Positions 45,409-54,505 of a DNA stretch of 64,000 nt are shown here, one piece after another (position 1 is the first letter of the stretch; each line of letters begins with the position of its first letter). Origin of the DNA: JADJLQ01 sp038251405 (GTDB lineage Bacteria > Bacteroidota > Bacteroidia > Chitinophagales > Saprospiraceae); NCBI GenBank assembly GCA_038251405.1, contig JBBSBH010000008.1, positions 62,001 through 126,000 on the forward strand. The letters run 5' to 3'. The notes beneath the pieces were generated by a model, which did no database searches, was not told where the DNA came from, and saw only the letters and a list, made by a program, of their open reading frames with translations. A program made the translations under genes and the position numbers.

Positions 45409-48400
45409 ATGAGTGAAAAATTAGACGGAATCTGGGTAGGCGAAAAAGATCTAAATCAAGACATAGCTTACATCGCTAGAGCTGATGAACACTCACGAAT
45501 AAGGCCTGATGAAACTCCTGAAGAATCAGGTACAGAATATCAAGCTAATCGTCGTGATTTCCTAAAATATATGGGCTTTGGTCTGGGTGCAGCTACATTG
45601 GCAGCAAGTTGTAAGACTCCAGTAAGGAAAGCACTGCCATATCTTATAAAACCCGATTCTTTAGTTCCGGGAATAGCAAATTATTATGCATCAACTTTTG
45701 TAGATGGGGGTGATTATTGCAGTATATTAGTAAAGACACGTGAAGGCCGTCCTATTAAAATTGAAGGTAATGCCATGTGTCCGATGACAAAAGGCGGTAC
45801 TTCAGCCAGAGTTCAAGCAATGGTGCTTTCATTATATGATACGCATCGTATTCAAGGCCCGATGGTGAAAACTGATCAAAAGTGGGAGTCAGCCTCGTGG
45901 GATGCCATAGATGATAAAATCAGTAAAGAACTTATTCCTAATTCAAGGATTAGGATTTTATCAAATACAATATTATCGCCAACTACCAGGAAAATTATTG
46001 AAGAATTTAAAGTTAAGTATCCTGCTGCTCAGCTAGTTAGCTACGATCCCATTTCTAGTGCTGCGATTTTATTGGCCAATGAATCTAGTTTTGGTCAAAA
46101 AATAATCCCTTCCTACCATTTTGATAAGGCAAATGTGATTGTCAGTTTTAATGCAGACTTTCTTGGCACCTGGATTTCTCCTGTAGAATATGCCCATCAA
46201 TATGTAGAAGGTAGAAAAATTAAAGAAATACAAGGTGCTAAAATGTCAAGGCATTTTCAGGTAGAAAGTTATATGTCTTTGACCGGATCCAATGCAGATA
46301 ATAGAATACAAGTAAAACCATCAGAAATAGGTGCTGCCATAGCTTTCTTATATAATGCTATATTGAGTAAATCTGGTGGCTCCAATTTTGTAAGTCCCCC
46401 TATCAACGAGAAAGCAGGTGCTGCACTAGCCAAAGTGGCCGATCAGTTATTGGCTCATAAAGGTCGTTCTTTAGTTGTTTCTGGTTCAAATAATCTTGAC
46501 GAGCAAATATTAGTAAACAAAATAAACGAGTCGCTTGGCAATTATCCCACAACAATAGATATCAACCAACCTTCTTTTCAAAGACAGGGAAATGAGCAAG
46601 ATCTGGAGAAGATGATTACTGATCTTGAAGCAGGAAATGTAGATGCAGTAATAGTCCTCGACAACGCTAATCCAGCATTTGATTATCCTCGCTGTGAAAA
46701 GTTTAAGACTGCTTTTGCCAAAGCTAAAACTAAAATCACATTTGCAGGATCTCTTAACGAAACCGGTGAGCTATGTGATGTAATTGCTCCTGCTAACCAT
46801 CTTTTAGAGTCCTGGGGTGATGCTGAACCTAAAAAAGGTCATATATCGCTTATACAGCCTACTATATCTCCATTATTTAATACTCGCCAGGCTGAAGTAA
46901 GCCTTTTAAAATGGGCAGGAAGCAATAATGTTGATTGGAAATCCGATTCTCCTTATTATGATTATCTCAAAACAAACTGGACCAAGAATATATTAGGGGG
47001 TGGATCATGGGACAAAGCACTACACGATGGAATATATAGTTATGCAGGAACTTTCGTACCACAAACTACAGCAGCAAGTATTGATCTTTCTGCTTTAAAA
47101 ATAAACCAGCCCTCAAACGCAGAAAACGAAATTACCTTCTTCGAGACTGTAAATATTGGAGCTGGTCAACATGCCAATAATCCATGGTTGCAGGAAATGG
47201 CCGATCCTATCACCAGATGCGTGTGGGGTAATCATGTTGCTATACCAGTGACTTTTGATGGTGTAAATAAATTCGTAGGTGCATTCAACCTGAAAAATAA
47301 TGATACCGTGTCCATGGGTCTGCCGTCCGGCACTCTTGAATCTGAGTCTAATCATCAATTTGGACAAATGCCTGGTACTTTGGCATTAGGCTTGGGATAT
47401 GGCAGGACAGTATCTGGTCCTGTAGGAAAAAATACTGGTGTAAATGCATTCCCTCATTGCAGAGTAGTGGATGGTCTGGTTCAATATTATACTGATGTAA
47501 CTTCTAATCCCGTTCAAATATCCAGCAACGATAGACCTGCCTGTGTTCAATACCATCATACCATGGGTGTTGAAGACATAGATAAAAAGACTGGACAAAA
47601 AATAAATGCTGATGAAGCCGCTACGGTTTTCTTTACCTATTTTGGATTAGCCAAGCAGGGTTTTCAGGGCTCTTTAGTAGATAGATCTGTAATCAGAAGG
47701 TCAAACTTTAGTGAGTTAAATGAATTCGCTTCTGAACTACAAGAGCATCGAAATGAGTTTCAACATCTTAACGAACAAACGCTTTACCCTGACCATGCTG
47801 ATTTTTTTGGTAAAGGAGTGTCGTGGCATATGCACGTTGACCTTAATGCTTGCATCGGATGTGGGGCATGTGCTGTAGCCTGTATGGCTGAAAACAATGT
47901 ACCGGTAGTGGGTAAAAAAGAAGTCAGTCGACACCATGAAATGACCTGGTTGAGAGTGGATAGATATTATTATGGGGATGCTCACAATCCAAATGTGGTG
48001 TTTCAGCCATTGATGTGCCAGCATTGTCATAATGCACCTTGTGAAAATGTATGCCCGGTAAACGCTACTAACCACAATAGTGAAGGTATAAACCAAATGA
48101 TTTATAACAGATGCGTTGGAACCAGATATTGTGCCAATAATTGTCCTTATAAAGTGCGAAGATTTAATTGGTTGGATTATACTAAAGCTGACCTTTGGCC
48201 TATCAATGAACCAGCGCTTGTACCCGGAGAGGAAACGCCCTTTATGTCAGACAATTTGACCAGAATGGTATTGAATCCCGATGTTACCGTAAGGTCCAGG
48301 GGGGTAATTGAGAAATGCTCGTTCTGTACTCAGCGTATTCAAGAAGGTAAATTGAATGCAAAGAAAGAAGGTAGAATGTTAGCTGACCATGATGTGAAGA

Positions 48401-48585
48401 CAGCTTGCCAAACAGCATGTCCTACCGGAGCGATCACTTTTGGAAATATTAATGATAAAAATACCAATATACATAAAATGGTAGCACACCCTTTGAATTA
48501 TCAAGTATTGGAAGAAGTAAATACAAGACCTTCAGTTACTTATATGTCTAAGATTACAAATAAAGATGAAGCAATTGAAGCTTAA
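45409..48585 (+). CDS. actB: Alternative complex III iron-sulfur/molybdopterin-like subunit ActB
   Basis: A 1058-residue exported subunit. A twin-arginine signal (RRDFLKYMGFGLGAA) ends at AASC, a lipobox-like cysteine. The large middle part is a molybdopterin-oxidoreductase-like domain in which no CxxCxxxC N-terminal cluster or Mo ligand is visible, as expected for ActB, which lacks Mo. The C-terminal ferredoxin part has four cysteine groups: CIGCGACAVACMAE, CQHCHNAPCENVCPVNAT, CVGTRYCANNCPY and CSFCTQRIQ with TACQTACPTGAI. I take the ATG at 45409; a GTG 15 bases upstream (45394) is also possible. It moves electrons from quinol oxidation toward ActA. Confidence 0.95.
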   Translation: MSEKLDGIWVGEKDLNQDIAYIARADEHSRIRPDETPEESGTEYQANRRDFLKYMGFGLGAATLAASCKTPVRKALPYLIKPDSLVPGIANYYASTFVDGGDYCSILVKTREGRPIKIEGNAMCPMTKGGTSARVQAMVLSLYDTHRIQGPMVKTDQKWESASWDAIDDKISKELIPNSRIRILSNTILSPTTRKIIEEFKVKYPAAQLVSYDPISSAAILLANESSFGQKIIPSYHFDKANVIVSFNADFLGTWISPVEYAHQYVEGRKIKEIQGAKMSRHFQVESYMSLTGSNADNRIQVKPSEIGAAIAFLYNAILSKSGGSNFVSPPINEKAGAALAKVADQLLAHKGRSLVVSGSNNLDEQILVNKINESLGNYPTTIDINQPSFQRQGNEQDLEKMITDLEAGNVDAVIVLDNANPAFDYPRCEKFKTAFAKAKTKITFAGSLNETGELCDVIAPANHLLESWGDAEPKKGHISLIQPTISPLFNTRQAEVSLLKWAGSNNVDWKSDSPYYDYLKTNWTKNILGGGSWDKALHDGIYSYAGTFVPQTTAASIDLSALKINQPSNAENEITFFETVNIGAGQHANNPWLQEMADPITRCVWGNHVAIPVTFDGVNKFVGAFNLKNNDTVSMGLPSGTLESESNHQFGQMPGTLALGLGYGRTVSGPVGKNTGVNAFPHCRVVDGLVQYYTDVTSNPVQISSNDRPACVQYHHTMGVEDIDKKTGQKINADEAATVFFTYFGLAKQGFQGSLVDRSVIRRSNFSELNEFASELQEHRNEFQHLNEQTLYPDHADFFGKGVSWHMHVDLNACIGCGACAVACMAENNVPVVGKKEVSRHHEMTWLRVDRYYYGDAHNPNVVFQPLMCQHCHNAPCENVCPVNATNHNSEGINQMIYNRCVGTRYCANNCPYKVRRFNWLDYTKADLWPINEPALVPGEETPFMSDNLTRMVLNPDVTVRSRGVIEKCSFCTQRIQEGKLNAKKEGRMLADHDVKTACQTACPTGAITFGNINDKNTNIHKMVAHPLNYQVLEEVNTRPSVTYMSKITNKDEAIEA

Positions 48586-48631
48586 TATATATAGAATTTG
48601 ATTGTAAAATGAATTTAACGAAAAATAATAT

Positions 48632-50071
48632 ATGAGCGTTATAGTTTCTCCCTTCAGGGAACCATTGATACGCGGAGGCAAGACCTACCACCAGATTACA
48701 GAAGATCTGTGTGCTGCTACGGAAAGAGCTCCGAGTTTGGCTTGGACAATTGCATTTGCAGTAGCAGGTGCCGCCCTATCATTCGGTTCTTTCTGCATTA
48801 TTTGGACTATTTGGGTTGGTATAGGTAGTTGGAATCTAAATCGTACTATTGGGTGGGGATGGGATATTACCAACTTCGTTTGGTGGATCGGAATTGGACA
48901 TGCCGGAACGTTGATATCAGCGATATTATTATTGTTCAGACAAAAATGGCGTACTGGTGTAAACAGAGCAGCTGAAGCAATGACTATTTTTGCGGTGATT
49001 TGTGCTGCCTTGTTTCCAGGTATTCACGTTGGTCGAATGTGGGTAATTTATTTCTTCTTTCCATACCCCAATACCCGGGGACCACTTTGGCCAAACTTTA
49101 ACTCACCTTTACTTTGGGACTTATTTGCAATCTCAACTTATTTTTCAGTTTCATTATTATTCTGGTATACTGGTCTGGTTCCCGATTTTGCTACCGTAAG
49201 AGACAGAGCAAAAGGTTTTCGCAAGAAATTTTATAATTTCCTTTCTTTTGGTTGGACAGGTTCTGCAAAACATTGGCAGCGATGGGAATCCTTATCTCTG
49301 GTATTAGCCGGTATTTCTACACCTTTGGTACTTTCTGTGCATACGATAGTAAGCTTTGACTTTGCTACTTCAGTTATTCCTGGCTGGCATACAACTATTT
49401 TCCCTCCTTACTTCGTAGCTGGTGCCATATTTTCTGGATTTGCAATGGTGCAGACTTTGATGTTGATCACAAGAAAAGTTTTAAAACTTGAAGACTACAT
49501 CACTGTCGAGCATATCGAGTCAATGAATAAAGTAATTCTTTTGACAGGTACTATAGTAGGTGTGGCATACCTTACAGAGTTATTCATAGCCTGGTATTCT
49601 GGTTATGTATATGAGCAGTTCGCGTTCTTTAATAGAGCACTTGGCCCATACTGGTGGGCATATTTTGGTATGATGACCTGTAATGTATTATCACCACAAC
49701 TCTTCTGGATAAGAAAATTCAGGAGAAGCATTTACTGGACCTTTTTGATGTCCATATTCGTAAACATTGGAATGTGGTTTGAAAGATTTGTAATCATTGC
49801 GACGAGTTTAGCCCGTGATTATTTACCATCCAGCTGGAGCTTGTATCGTCCTACCTGGGTAGAAGTTGGAATCTTTATTGGTACATTAGGTATATTCTTC
49901 ACTTTCTATTTGATTTTCGTGAGAGTAGCACCAGTGGTGGCTATTGCCGAGGTAAAAGCAATTTTAAAATCAGTAGGTGACCAATATGAAACTAAAAATG
50001 ATGCCATAGCTATAGAAGCAGCTAAGAATCCACCTGTTCACCTTGAGGAAGAAGAACATGCACACCATTAA
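48632..50071 (+). CDS. actC: Alternative complex III NrfD-like quinol-binding membrane subunit ActC
   Basis: A 479-residue NrfD/PsrC-family membrane protein with about ten hydrophobic helices, beginning after a 30-residue cytoplasmic N-terminus (VSPFREPLIRGGKTYHQITE). Charged residues within the helices (for example WWIGIGHAGTLISAI and IHVGRMWVIYFFFPYPN) fit a menaquinol site and proton pathway. The C-terminus is histidine- and glutamate-rich (EEEEHAHH). It sits 46 bases after actB and 23 before actD, the standard Act order. Confidence 0.95.
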   Translation: MSVIVSPFREPLIRGGKTYHQITEDLCAATERAPSLAWTIAFAVAGAALSFGSFCIIWTIWVGIGSWNLNRTIGWGWDITNFVWWIGIGHAGTLISAILLLFRQKWRTGVNRAAEAMTIFAVICAALFPGIHVGRMWVIYFFFPYPNTRGPLWPNFNSPLLWDLFAISTYFSVSLLFWYTGLVPDFATVRDRAKGFRKKFYNFLSFGWTGSAKHWQRWESLSLVLAGISTPLVLSVHTIVSFDFATSVIPGWHTTIFPPYFVAGAIFSGFAMVQTLMLITRKVLKLEDYITVEHIESMNKVILLTGTIVGVAYLTELFIAWYSGYVYEQFAFFNRALGPYWWAYFGMMTCNVLSPQLFWIRKFRRSIYWTFLMSIFVNIGMWFERFVIIATSLARDYLPSSWSLYRPTWVEVGIFIGTLGIFFTFYLIFVRVAPVVAIAEVKAILKSVGDQYETKNDAIAIEAAKNPPVHLEEEEHAHH

Positions 50072-50094
50072 TTTATTTAAAGAGAAATCTAATT

Positions 50095-50616
50095 ATGTCT
50101 GAAAATAAAGAAGTAATCTACGGCCTATACAACGATGAGACAGAGTTGCTCAGAGCTGTAAAAGAAGCTAATTCTCAGCAACTGGAGATCATGGATGTAT
50201 TTACACCTTTTCCAGTGCATGGGCTTGATGCACTATTGCATTTGAGTGAGTCAAGATTGCATGAGGGTGGGTTTGTGTATGGTTTGCTGGGTACCTTGAC
50301 TGCATTTTTAGGAATGACCTGGATCTTTACTAAAGATTGGCCTATTGTAATTGGAGGTAAACCTTATTGGTCGGTGCCAGCCTTTATTCCCATCACTTTT
50401 GAGATGACTGTATTATTCGCTGCATGGGGTATGACCATTACATGTTATATTATTTGTGGATTGGGCCCCGGCATTACCAATAAAGTCTTAGACGATCGCA
50501 TTACAGATGATAAATTTTGTATTGCCTTCAACAAATCTTCAATAGGTGATGTAAACAAAGTAAATGATTTTTTCAGAAGCACAGGTGCTGCTGAAGTAAA
50601 TTCTAAAGTGATGTAA
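50095..50616 (+). CDS. actD: Alternative complex III subunit ActD (DUF3341)
   Basis: A 173-residue DUF3341 protein. The N-terminal soluble part (VIYGLYNDETELLRAVKEAN, MDVFTPFPVHGLD) precedes two membrane helices (about 63-79 and 98-121), and the C-terminus is soluble with DDKFCIAF. In the solved complex, ActD is a small subunit beside ActC and ActF. Only three bases separate it from actE. Confidence 0.95.
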   Translation: MSENKEVIYGLYNDETELLRAVKEANSQQLEIMDVFTPFPVHGLDALLHLSESRLHEGGFVYGLLGTLTAFLGMTWIFTKDWPIVIGGKPYWSVPAFIPITFEMTVLFAAWGMTITCYIICGLGPGITNKVLDDRITDDKFCIAFNKSSIGDVNKVNDFFRSTGAAEVNSKVM

Positions 50617-50619
50617 ATT

Positions 50620-51438
50620 ATGAATATAAGATATTTAATTTATTCTGTAATGCTCATGACCCTGGTGATGGCTTGCTCTACCGCAGGCGGCAATAAGACA
50701 GGTCATGAGTTTATGCCGGATATGGTGCATCAAGTAGGTTACGAAGCAAACTATTACGATTATTATTATTTTAATAGATGGGGTAGTGAAAAGGAATATA
50801 AAAAATTTGCTATGCCCAGGTTACCAGTGAAGGGCACCATAGCCAGGGGATATGCAGGAAGTTCAAATTTTGCAGACGCTGGAGTTAGTACTCCTAATGG
50901 CGCTGTACCTTATTATTTTGGAAATACAGAAGATGAAAGGATCAGGGCATCCAGGGAATTAGTTATTAATCCTTACCCGATTACTGAAAAAGGATTGGCT
51001 GTAGGTAAAAAACTTTTTGAAATTAATTGTTCTATTTGTCATGGAGTAAAAGGTGATGGAGCTGGATACCTGGTAAGAGATGATGGCGGAAAGTATCCTG
51101 TAGCACCAGCAAATTTTCAGCAAGACACCTTTTATAAATCATCTAATGGAAGATATTATCATGCTATTATGTACGGCAAAAATATGATGGGTAGCTATGC
51201 AGATAAATTATCTTATGAAGAAAGATGGCAGGTGATCCATTATATCAGATCCATACAGGCAAAGGAGAAAAAGTTACTGTATGATGAATCAAATAATACA
51301 TTTAATTCGGTAGATGTACCTGTTTCTAAGTGGGTCTCAGCTATTTCTCCTGAAGACAATGCTAAAAACTTAGAAATGCATCCTGTGCAAGTGAAGCAAA
51401 TGAGAACAGAACTTATGAAAACCACACCAAAACATTGA
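50620..51438 (+). CDS. actE: Alternative complex III monohaem cytochrome c subunit ActE
   Basis: A 272-residue lipoprotein cytochrome. The signal ends at MACSTAGG (Cys19 lipobox), and the haem site is CSICHG (about 137-142) with the axial methionine probably in MMGSYADKLSYEERWQVI. ActE is the likely exit point of electrons to the terminal oxidase or a soluble carrier. It is followed after 18 bases by actF. Confidence 0.94.
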   Translation: MNIRYLIYSVMLMTLVMACSTAGGNKTGHEFMPDMVHQVGYEANYYDYYYFNRWGSEKEYKKFAMPRLPVKGTIARGYAGSSNFADAGVSTPNGAVPYYFGNTEDERIRASRELVINPYPITEKGLAVGKKLFEINCSICHGVKGDGAGYLVRDDGGKYPVAPANFQQDTFYKSSNGRYYHAIMYGKNMMGSYADKLSYEERWQVIHYIRSIQAKEKKLLYDESNNTFNSVDVPVSKWVSAISPEDNAKNLEMHPVQVKQMRTELMKTTPKH

Positions 51439-51456
51439 TTATAACTTGAATTAGAC

Positions 51457-52953
51457 ATGGCAGATCTACATACACATTCATCACCGTCGATTACATCTCC
51501 TCAAAAATTTGTTTTGAGTAAATCAGCGACTTCTGTTCTAACAGGAGGATTGATTTTAGGAGCTATTTGTCTGGTCTGGATATTTTTTACTGATGATATA
51601 TTTCATACCCGTTTTTGGACTAGTATTTTGCACAATTCTGTATTTTTTACAGGAATTGCTCTCTTTGCCCTATTTAAATATGCAGCTGGAGTGGTTGCTT
51701 TTGGAGGTTGGTTTGTAACCTTTAAAAGGATTTGGGAAGCTTTTGCTCAATTTTTAGTACCAGGACTCATACTGATGTTGATTGTGGCAGGTGGACTATA
51801 TTTGGGTTACCATCATATTTATCACTGGAATGATACATCAGTCAGGGTTAATGATAAAATAATTATTGGGAAGTCCGGATTTCTAAGTAAAAATTTTTAT
51901 ACATTATTTACTATACTTGCCATGGGTATCTGGATTTACCTGGCCAAAAAAATCCGTTCCGTGTCTCTTGATGAAGATGCTCATGGCGATTTGAGTTATT
52001 CGCACCATATAAAATTAAGGAAATACTCATCCATTGCGTTACCGGTTATTGGATTTGTGAGTGCAGCTTGTCTATGGTTATGGGTGATGTCACTTGATGC
52101 ACATTGGTATAGCACGATGTTTGCCTGGTATTGTTCAGCTTCGCTTTTTGTGGCGATGTTGACATTGACTATCGGAATAGTTGTTTATATGAAATCCCTG
52201 GGTTATCTGGAAGAAGTAACTAAAGAACATTTGCACGATTTGGGAAAATATGTATTTGCTTTCAGTATATTTTGGGCTTATCTCTGGTTTTCACAATATA
52301 TGCTTATATGGTATGGTAATGTAGGTGAAGAGACCATTTATTTCAGACAGCGCTTTGATCATTACAAGGTTCTTTATTATGCTAATTTGATCCTAAACTT
52401 TTTACTTCCATTCCTGATCCTTATGCGAAATGATACTAAGCGTAAAGTAGGTTCCCTGGTATTTATTGCTGGCCTGGTATTCTTAGGCCATTGGATAGAT
52501 TTTTTCCAGATGACCAAGCCTGGACCTTTACTGACTGCTCATGAATTGATTGAAAATCGAAAATCAATTGGTGTCATCGATCATTTAGAAGCAAAGCCTA
52601 TGTCAGTAAGTCAGGAATCAGAAGCTGATCATAATGCTGAGACTAAGACAGATTCAACCCATGCGAGCCAGAACGGCGTTGAGCATAAGCCTGAGCGTGA
52701 AGATATGAAATTGGAAACGCCCGCATTGGCCTCTGGTGAAGGTCATGAAGCAACTGATCAGGGAGCACATGGCGAAGAGCATGAGTCGGGATTTGTGTCT
52801 GGATTTACTATTCCCGGGCTGTTGGATATTGGAGTGTTATTGGGATTCTTGTCGGGATTTTTGCTATTTGTATTTAACCAAATGAGTAAAGCAAACTTGC
52901 AACCTAAAAACGATCCATACTATGGAGAAAGCTTACATCATCATGTTTTATAA
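51457..52953 (+). CDS. actF: Alternative complex III membrane subunit ActF
   Basis: A 498-residue membrane protein homologous to ActC, with about ten hydrophobic segments. Residues near 390-450 form an acidic, histidine-rich, probably disordered loop (ADHNAETKTD, HGEEHESG) before the last helix. ActF completes the six Act subunits and lacks the quinol-site residues of ActC in known complexes. It is 28 bases upstream of the oxidase subunit II gene. Confidence 0.92.
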   Translation: MADLHTHSSPSITSPQKFVLSKSATSVLTGGLILGAICLVWIFFTDDIFHTRFWTSILHNSVFFTGIALFALFKYAAGVVAFGGWFVTFKRIWEAFAQFLVPGLILMLIVAGGLYLGYHHIYHWNDTSVRVNDKIIIGKSGFLSKNFYTLFTILAMGIWIYLAKKIRSVSLDEDAHGDLSYSHHIKLRKYSSIALPVIGFVSAACLWLWVMSLDAHWYSTMFAWYCSASLFVAMLTLTIGIVVYMKSLGYLEEVTKEHLHDLGKYVFAFSIFWAYLWFSQYMLIWYGNVGEETIYFRQRFDHYKVLYYANLILNFLLPFLILMRNDTKRKVGSLVFIAGLVFLGHWIDFFQMTKPGPLLTAHELIENRKSIGVIDHLEAKPMSVSQESEADHNAETKTDSTHASQNGVEHKPEREDMKLETPALASGEGHEATDQGAHGEEHESGFVSGFTIPGLLDIGVLLGFLSGFLLFVFNQMSKANLQPKNDPYYGESLHHHVL

Positions 52954-52981
52954 AAAAAGAAATTGATTTTAAAAATATAAT

Positions 52982-54481
52982 ATGGCCGCATTAATTATCA
53001 TTGGAATCCTCGCTTTACTGGCAATCGTAGTGGTACAGATTGGCCGACTGAGTGATTTGCGAGCAAAAATCATGGGCGAAGAAGATATCAATTACCAAAA
53101 TTATGATATCACTGGAAAGCTCCTCTTATTATTTATTATTGCCTTTTTGGTGTTTTGCGTAGTTTCTGCATATTACTACAAAAACTGGATGTTGGGGTAT
53201 GGCCCTCATGAATCAGCTTCGATACATGGTAAAAGTATCGATGGATTATTTAATACAACATTATTATTTACAGGCATTGTGTTTTTTATTACTCAATATT
53301 TATTGTTTTGGTATGCTTTTAAATATAGGAGTCAGAAAGGTAAAAAAGCAATTTATTTTCCGGGAAGCACCAAATTAGAATTAGTATGGTCTATAGTTCC
53401 TTCTATCGTATTAGTTATATTAGTGGCCAGAGGCTTGATAGCATGGAATGATATTATGGCTGATGTAAAGCCCGAAGATAATGCCATTGAAATCGAGGCT
53501 ACCGCCTATCAGTTTGCGTGGAATATTAGATATCCGGGTGCAGATGGAGTGATTGGAACAAAAAACTATAAAAAGATAACACCTACCAATGCTTTAGGAC
53601 AAGAATGGACTGATGTAAAAAATCTGGATGATTTTAATGCTGACGAAATCGTGCTTCCGGTAAATAGAAAAGTGCGTGTGCGCATTACTTCTAAAGATGT
53701 TTTGCATAATTTTTATTTACCTCAGTTCAGAGTAAAGATGGACGCTGTCCCCGGATTACCTACTTATTTTGTATTTACTCCGACTAAGACCACAGAAGAT
53801 TATAGGGAAGGTTTGAGGAAGTATTCAGAATATCAGGCACCATCTGATCCCACAGATCCCGCCAGCGAGCCTATGTGGAAGGCATTTAATTATGAATTAG
53901 CTTGCGCAGAACTATGCGGCAAAGGCCATTATTCTATGCGTAGATTAGTAAGAATAGTGTCTGAGCAAGAATATAAAACTTGGCTGGCAGGTCAAAAATC
54001 TACTTATTTGTCTTCGATCAGGAATACGGATGAGGATCCATTTAAAGGACAAGTCTTGGATACCGAAGTCAGACAAAGAAAATCGGAGTTTAATACGGAA
54101 GTTGATAGAATACTTAAAACAGATAGCCTTATCGGAAAGCAAACAATACGCTTAAATCATATTCAATTTGAAACAGGAAGTGATAAAATAACAGTAGATT
54201 CAAAATATGAATTGGATAATCTTATCGAATTGATGATCAATAATTCTGGAATGAAAATTGAAATTCAAGGACATACAGATAATACAGGAGATGCCGCAGT
54301 AAATTTGACCTTGTCAACTAATAGAGCGCTATCTGTGAAAAGCTATTTGGTAAATAAAGGGGTCCCTATGGAAAGACTTTCAGCAATTGGATTTGGCCAA
54401 AATAAGCCTATTGATACCAATGATACCGAAGCTGGTCGACAAAACAACCGTAGAACCGAATTTAAAATCTTATCTAAATAA
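52982..54481 (+). CDS. coxB: Cytochrome c oxidase subunit II fused to a C-terminal OmpA-like domain
   Basis: A 499-residue fusion in one uninterrupted frame. After an N-terminal helix (1-20) come the two subunit II helices (about 48-66 and 93-113, then 134-155 of the transmembrane set) and the cupredoxin domain with the CuA ligands H242, C308, C312, H316 and M319 (CAELCGKGHYSM). From about 388 to the end is an OmpA/peptidoglycan-binding domain: IRLNHIQFETGSDKI, GHTDNTGDAAVNLTLSTNRA with D433 and R448, and QNNRRTEFKI. Subunit II accepts electrons from cytochrome c; the fused domain would bind the cell wall. This is not the common C-terminal cytochrome c fusion. Confidence 0.95.
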   Translation: MAALIIIGILALLAIVVVQIGRLSDLRAKIMGEEDINYQNYDITGKLLLLFIIAFLVFCVVSAYYYKNWMLGYGPHESASIHGKSIDGLFNTTLLFTGIVFFITQYLLFWYAFKYRSQKGKKAIYFPGSTKLELVWSIVPSIVLVILVARGLIAWNDIMADVKPEDNAIEIEATAYQFAWNIRYPGADGVIGTKNYKKITPTNALGQEWTDVKNLDDFNADEIVLPVNRKVRVRITSKDVLHNFYLPQFRVKMDAVPGLPTYFVFTPTKTTEDYREGLRKYSEYQAPSDPTDPASEPMWKAFNYELACAELCGKGHYSMRRLVRIVSEQEYKTWLAGQKSTYLSSIRNTDEDPFKGQVLDTEVRQRKSEFNTEVDRILKTDSLIGKQTIRLNHIQFETGSDKITVDSKYELDNLIELMINNSGMKIEIQGHTDNTGDAAVNLTLSTNRALSVKSYLVNKGVPMERLSAIGFGQNKPIDTNDTEAGRQNNRRTEFKILSK

Positions 54482-54505
54482 TAATAAAAAATAAACTTCA
54501 AGCTC

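Noticed and set aside
45409..48585. ActB as an active molybdenum enzyme
   Set aside because: The middle domain shows no Mo ligand or N-terminal cluster motif, consistent with the Act family, which lacks Mo.
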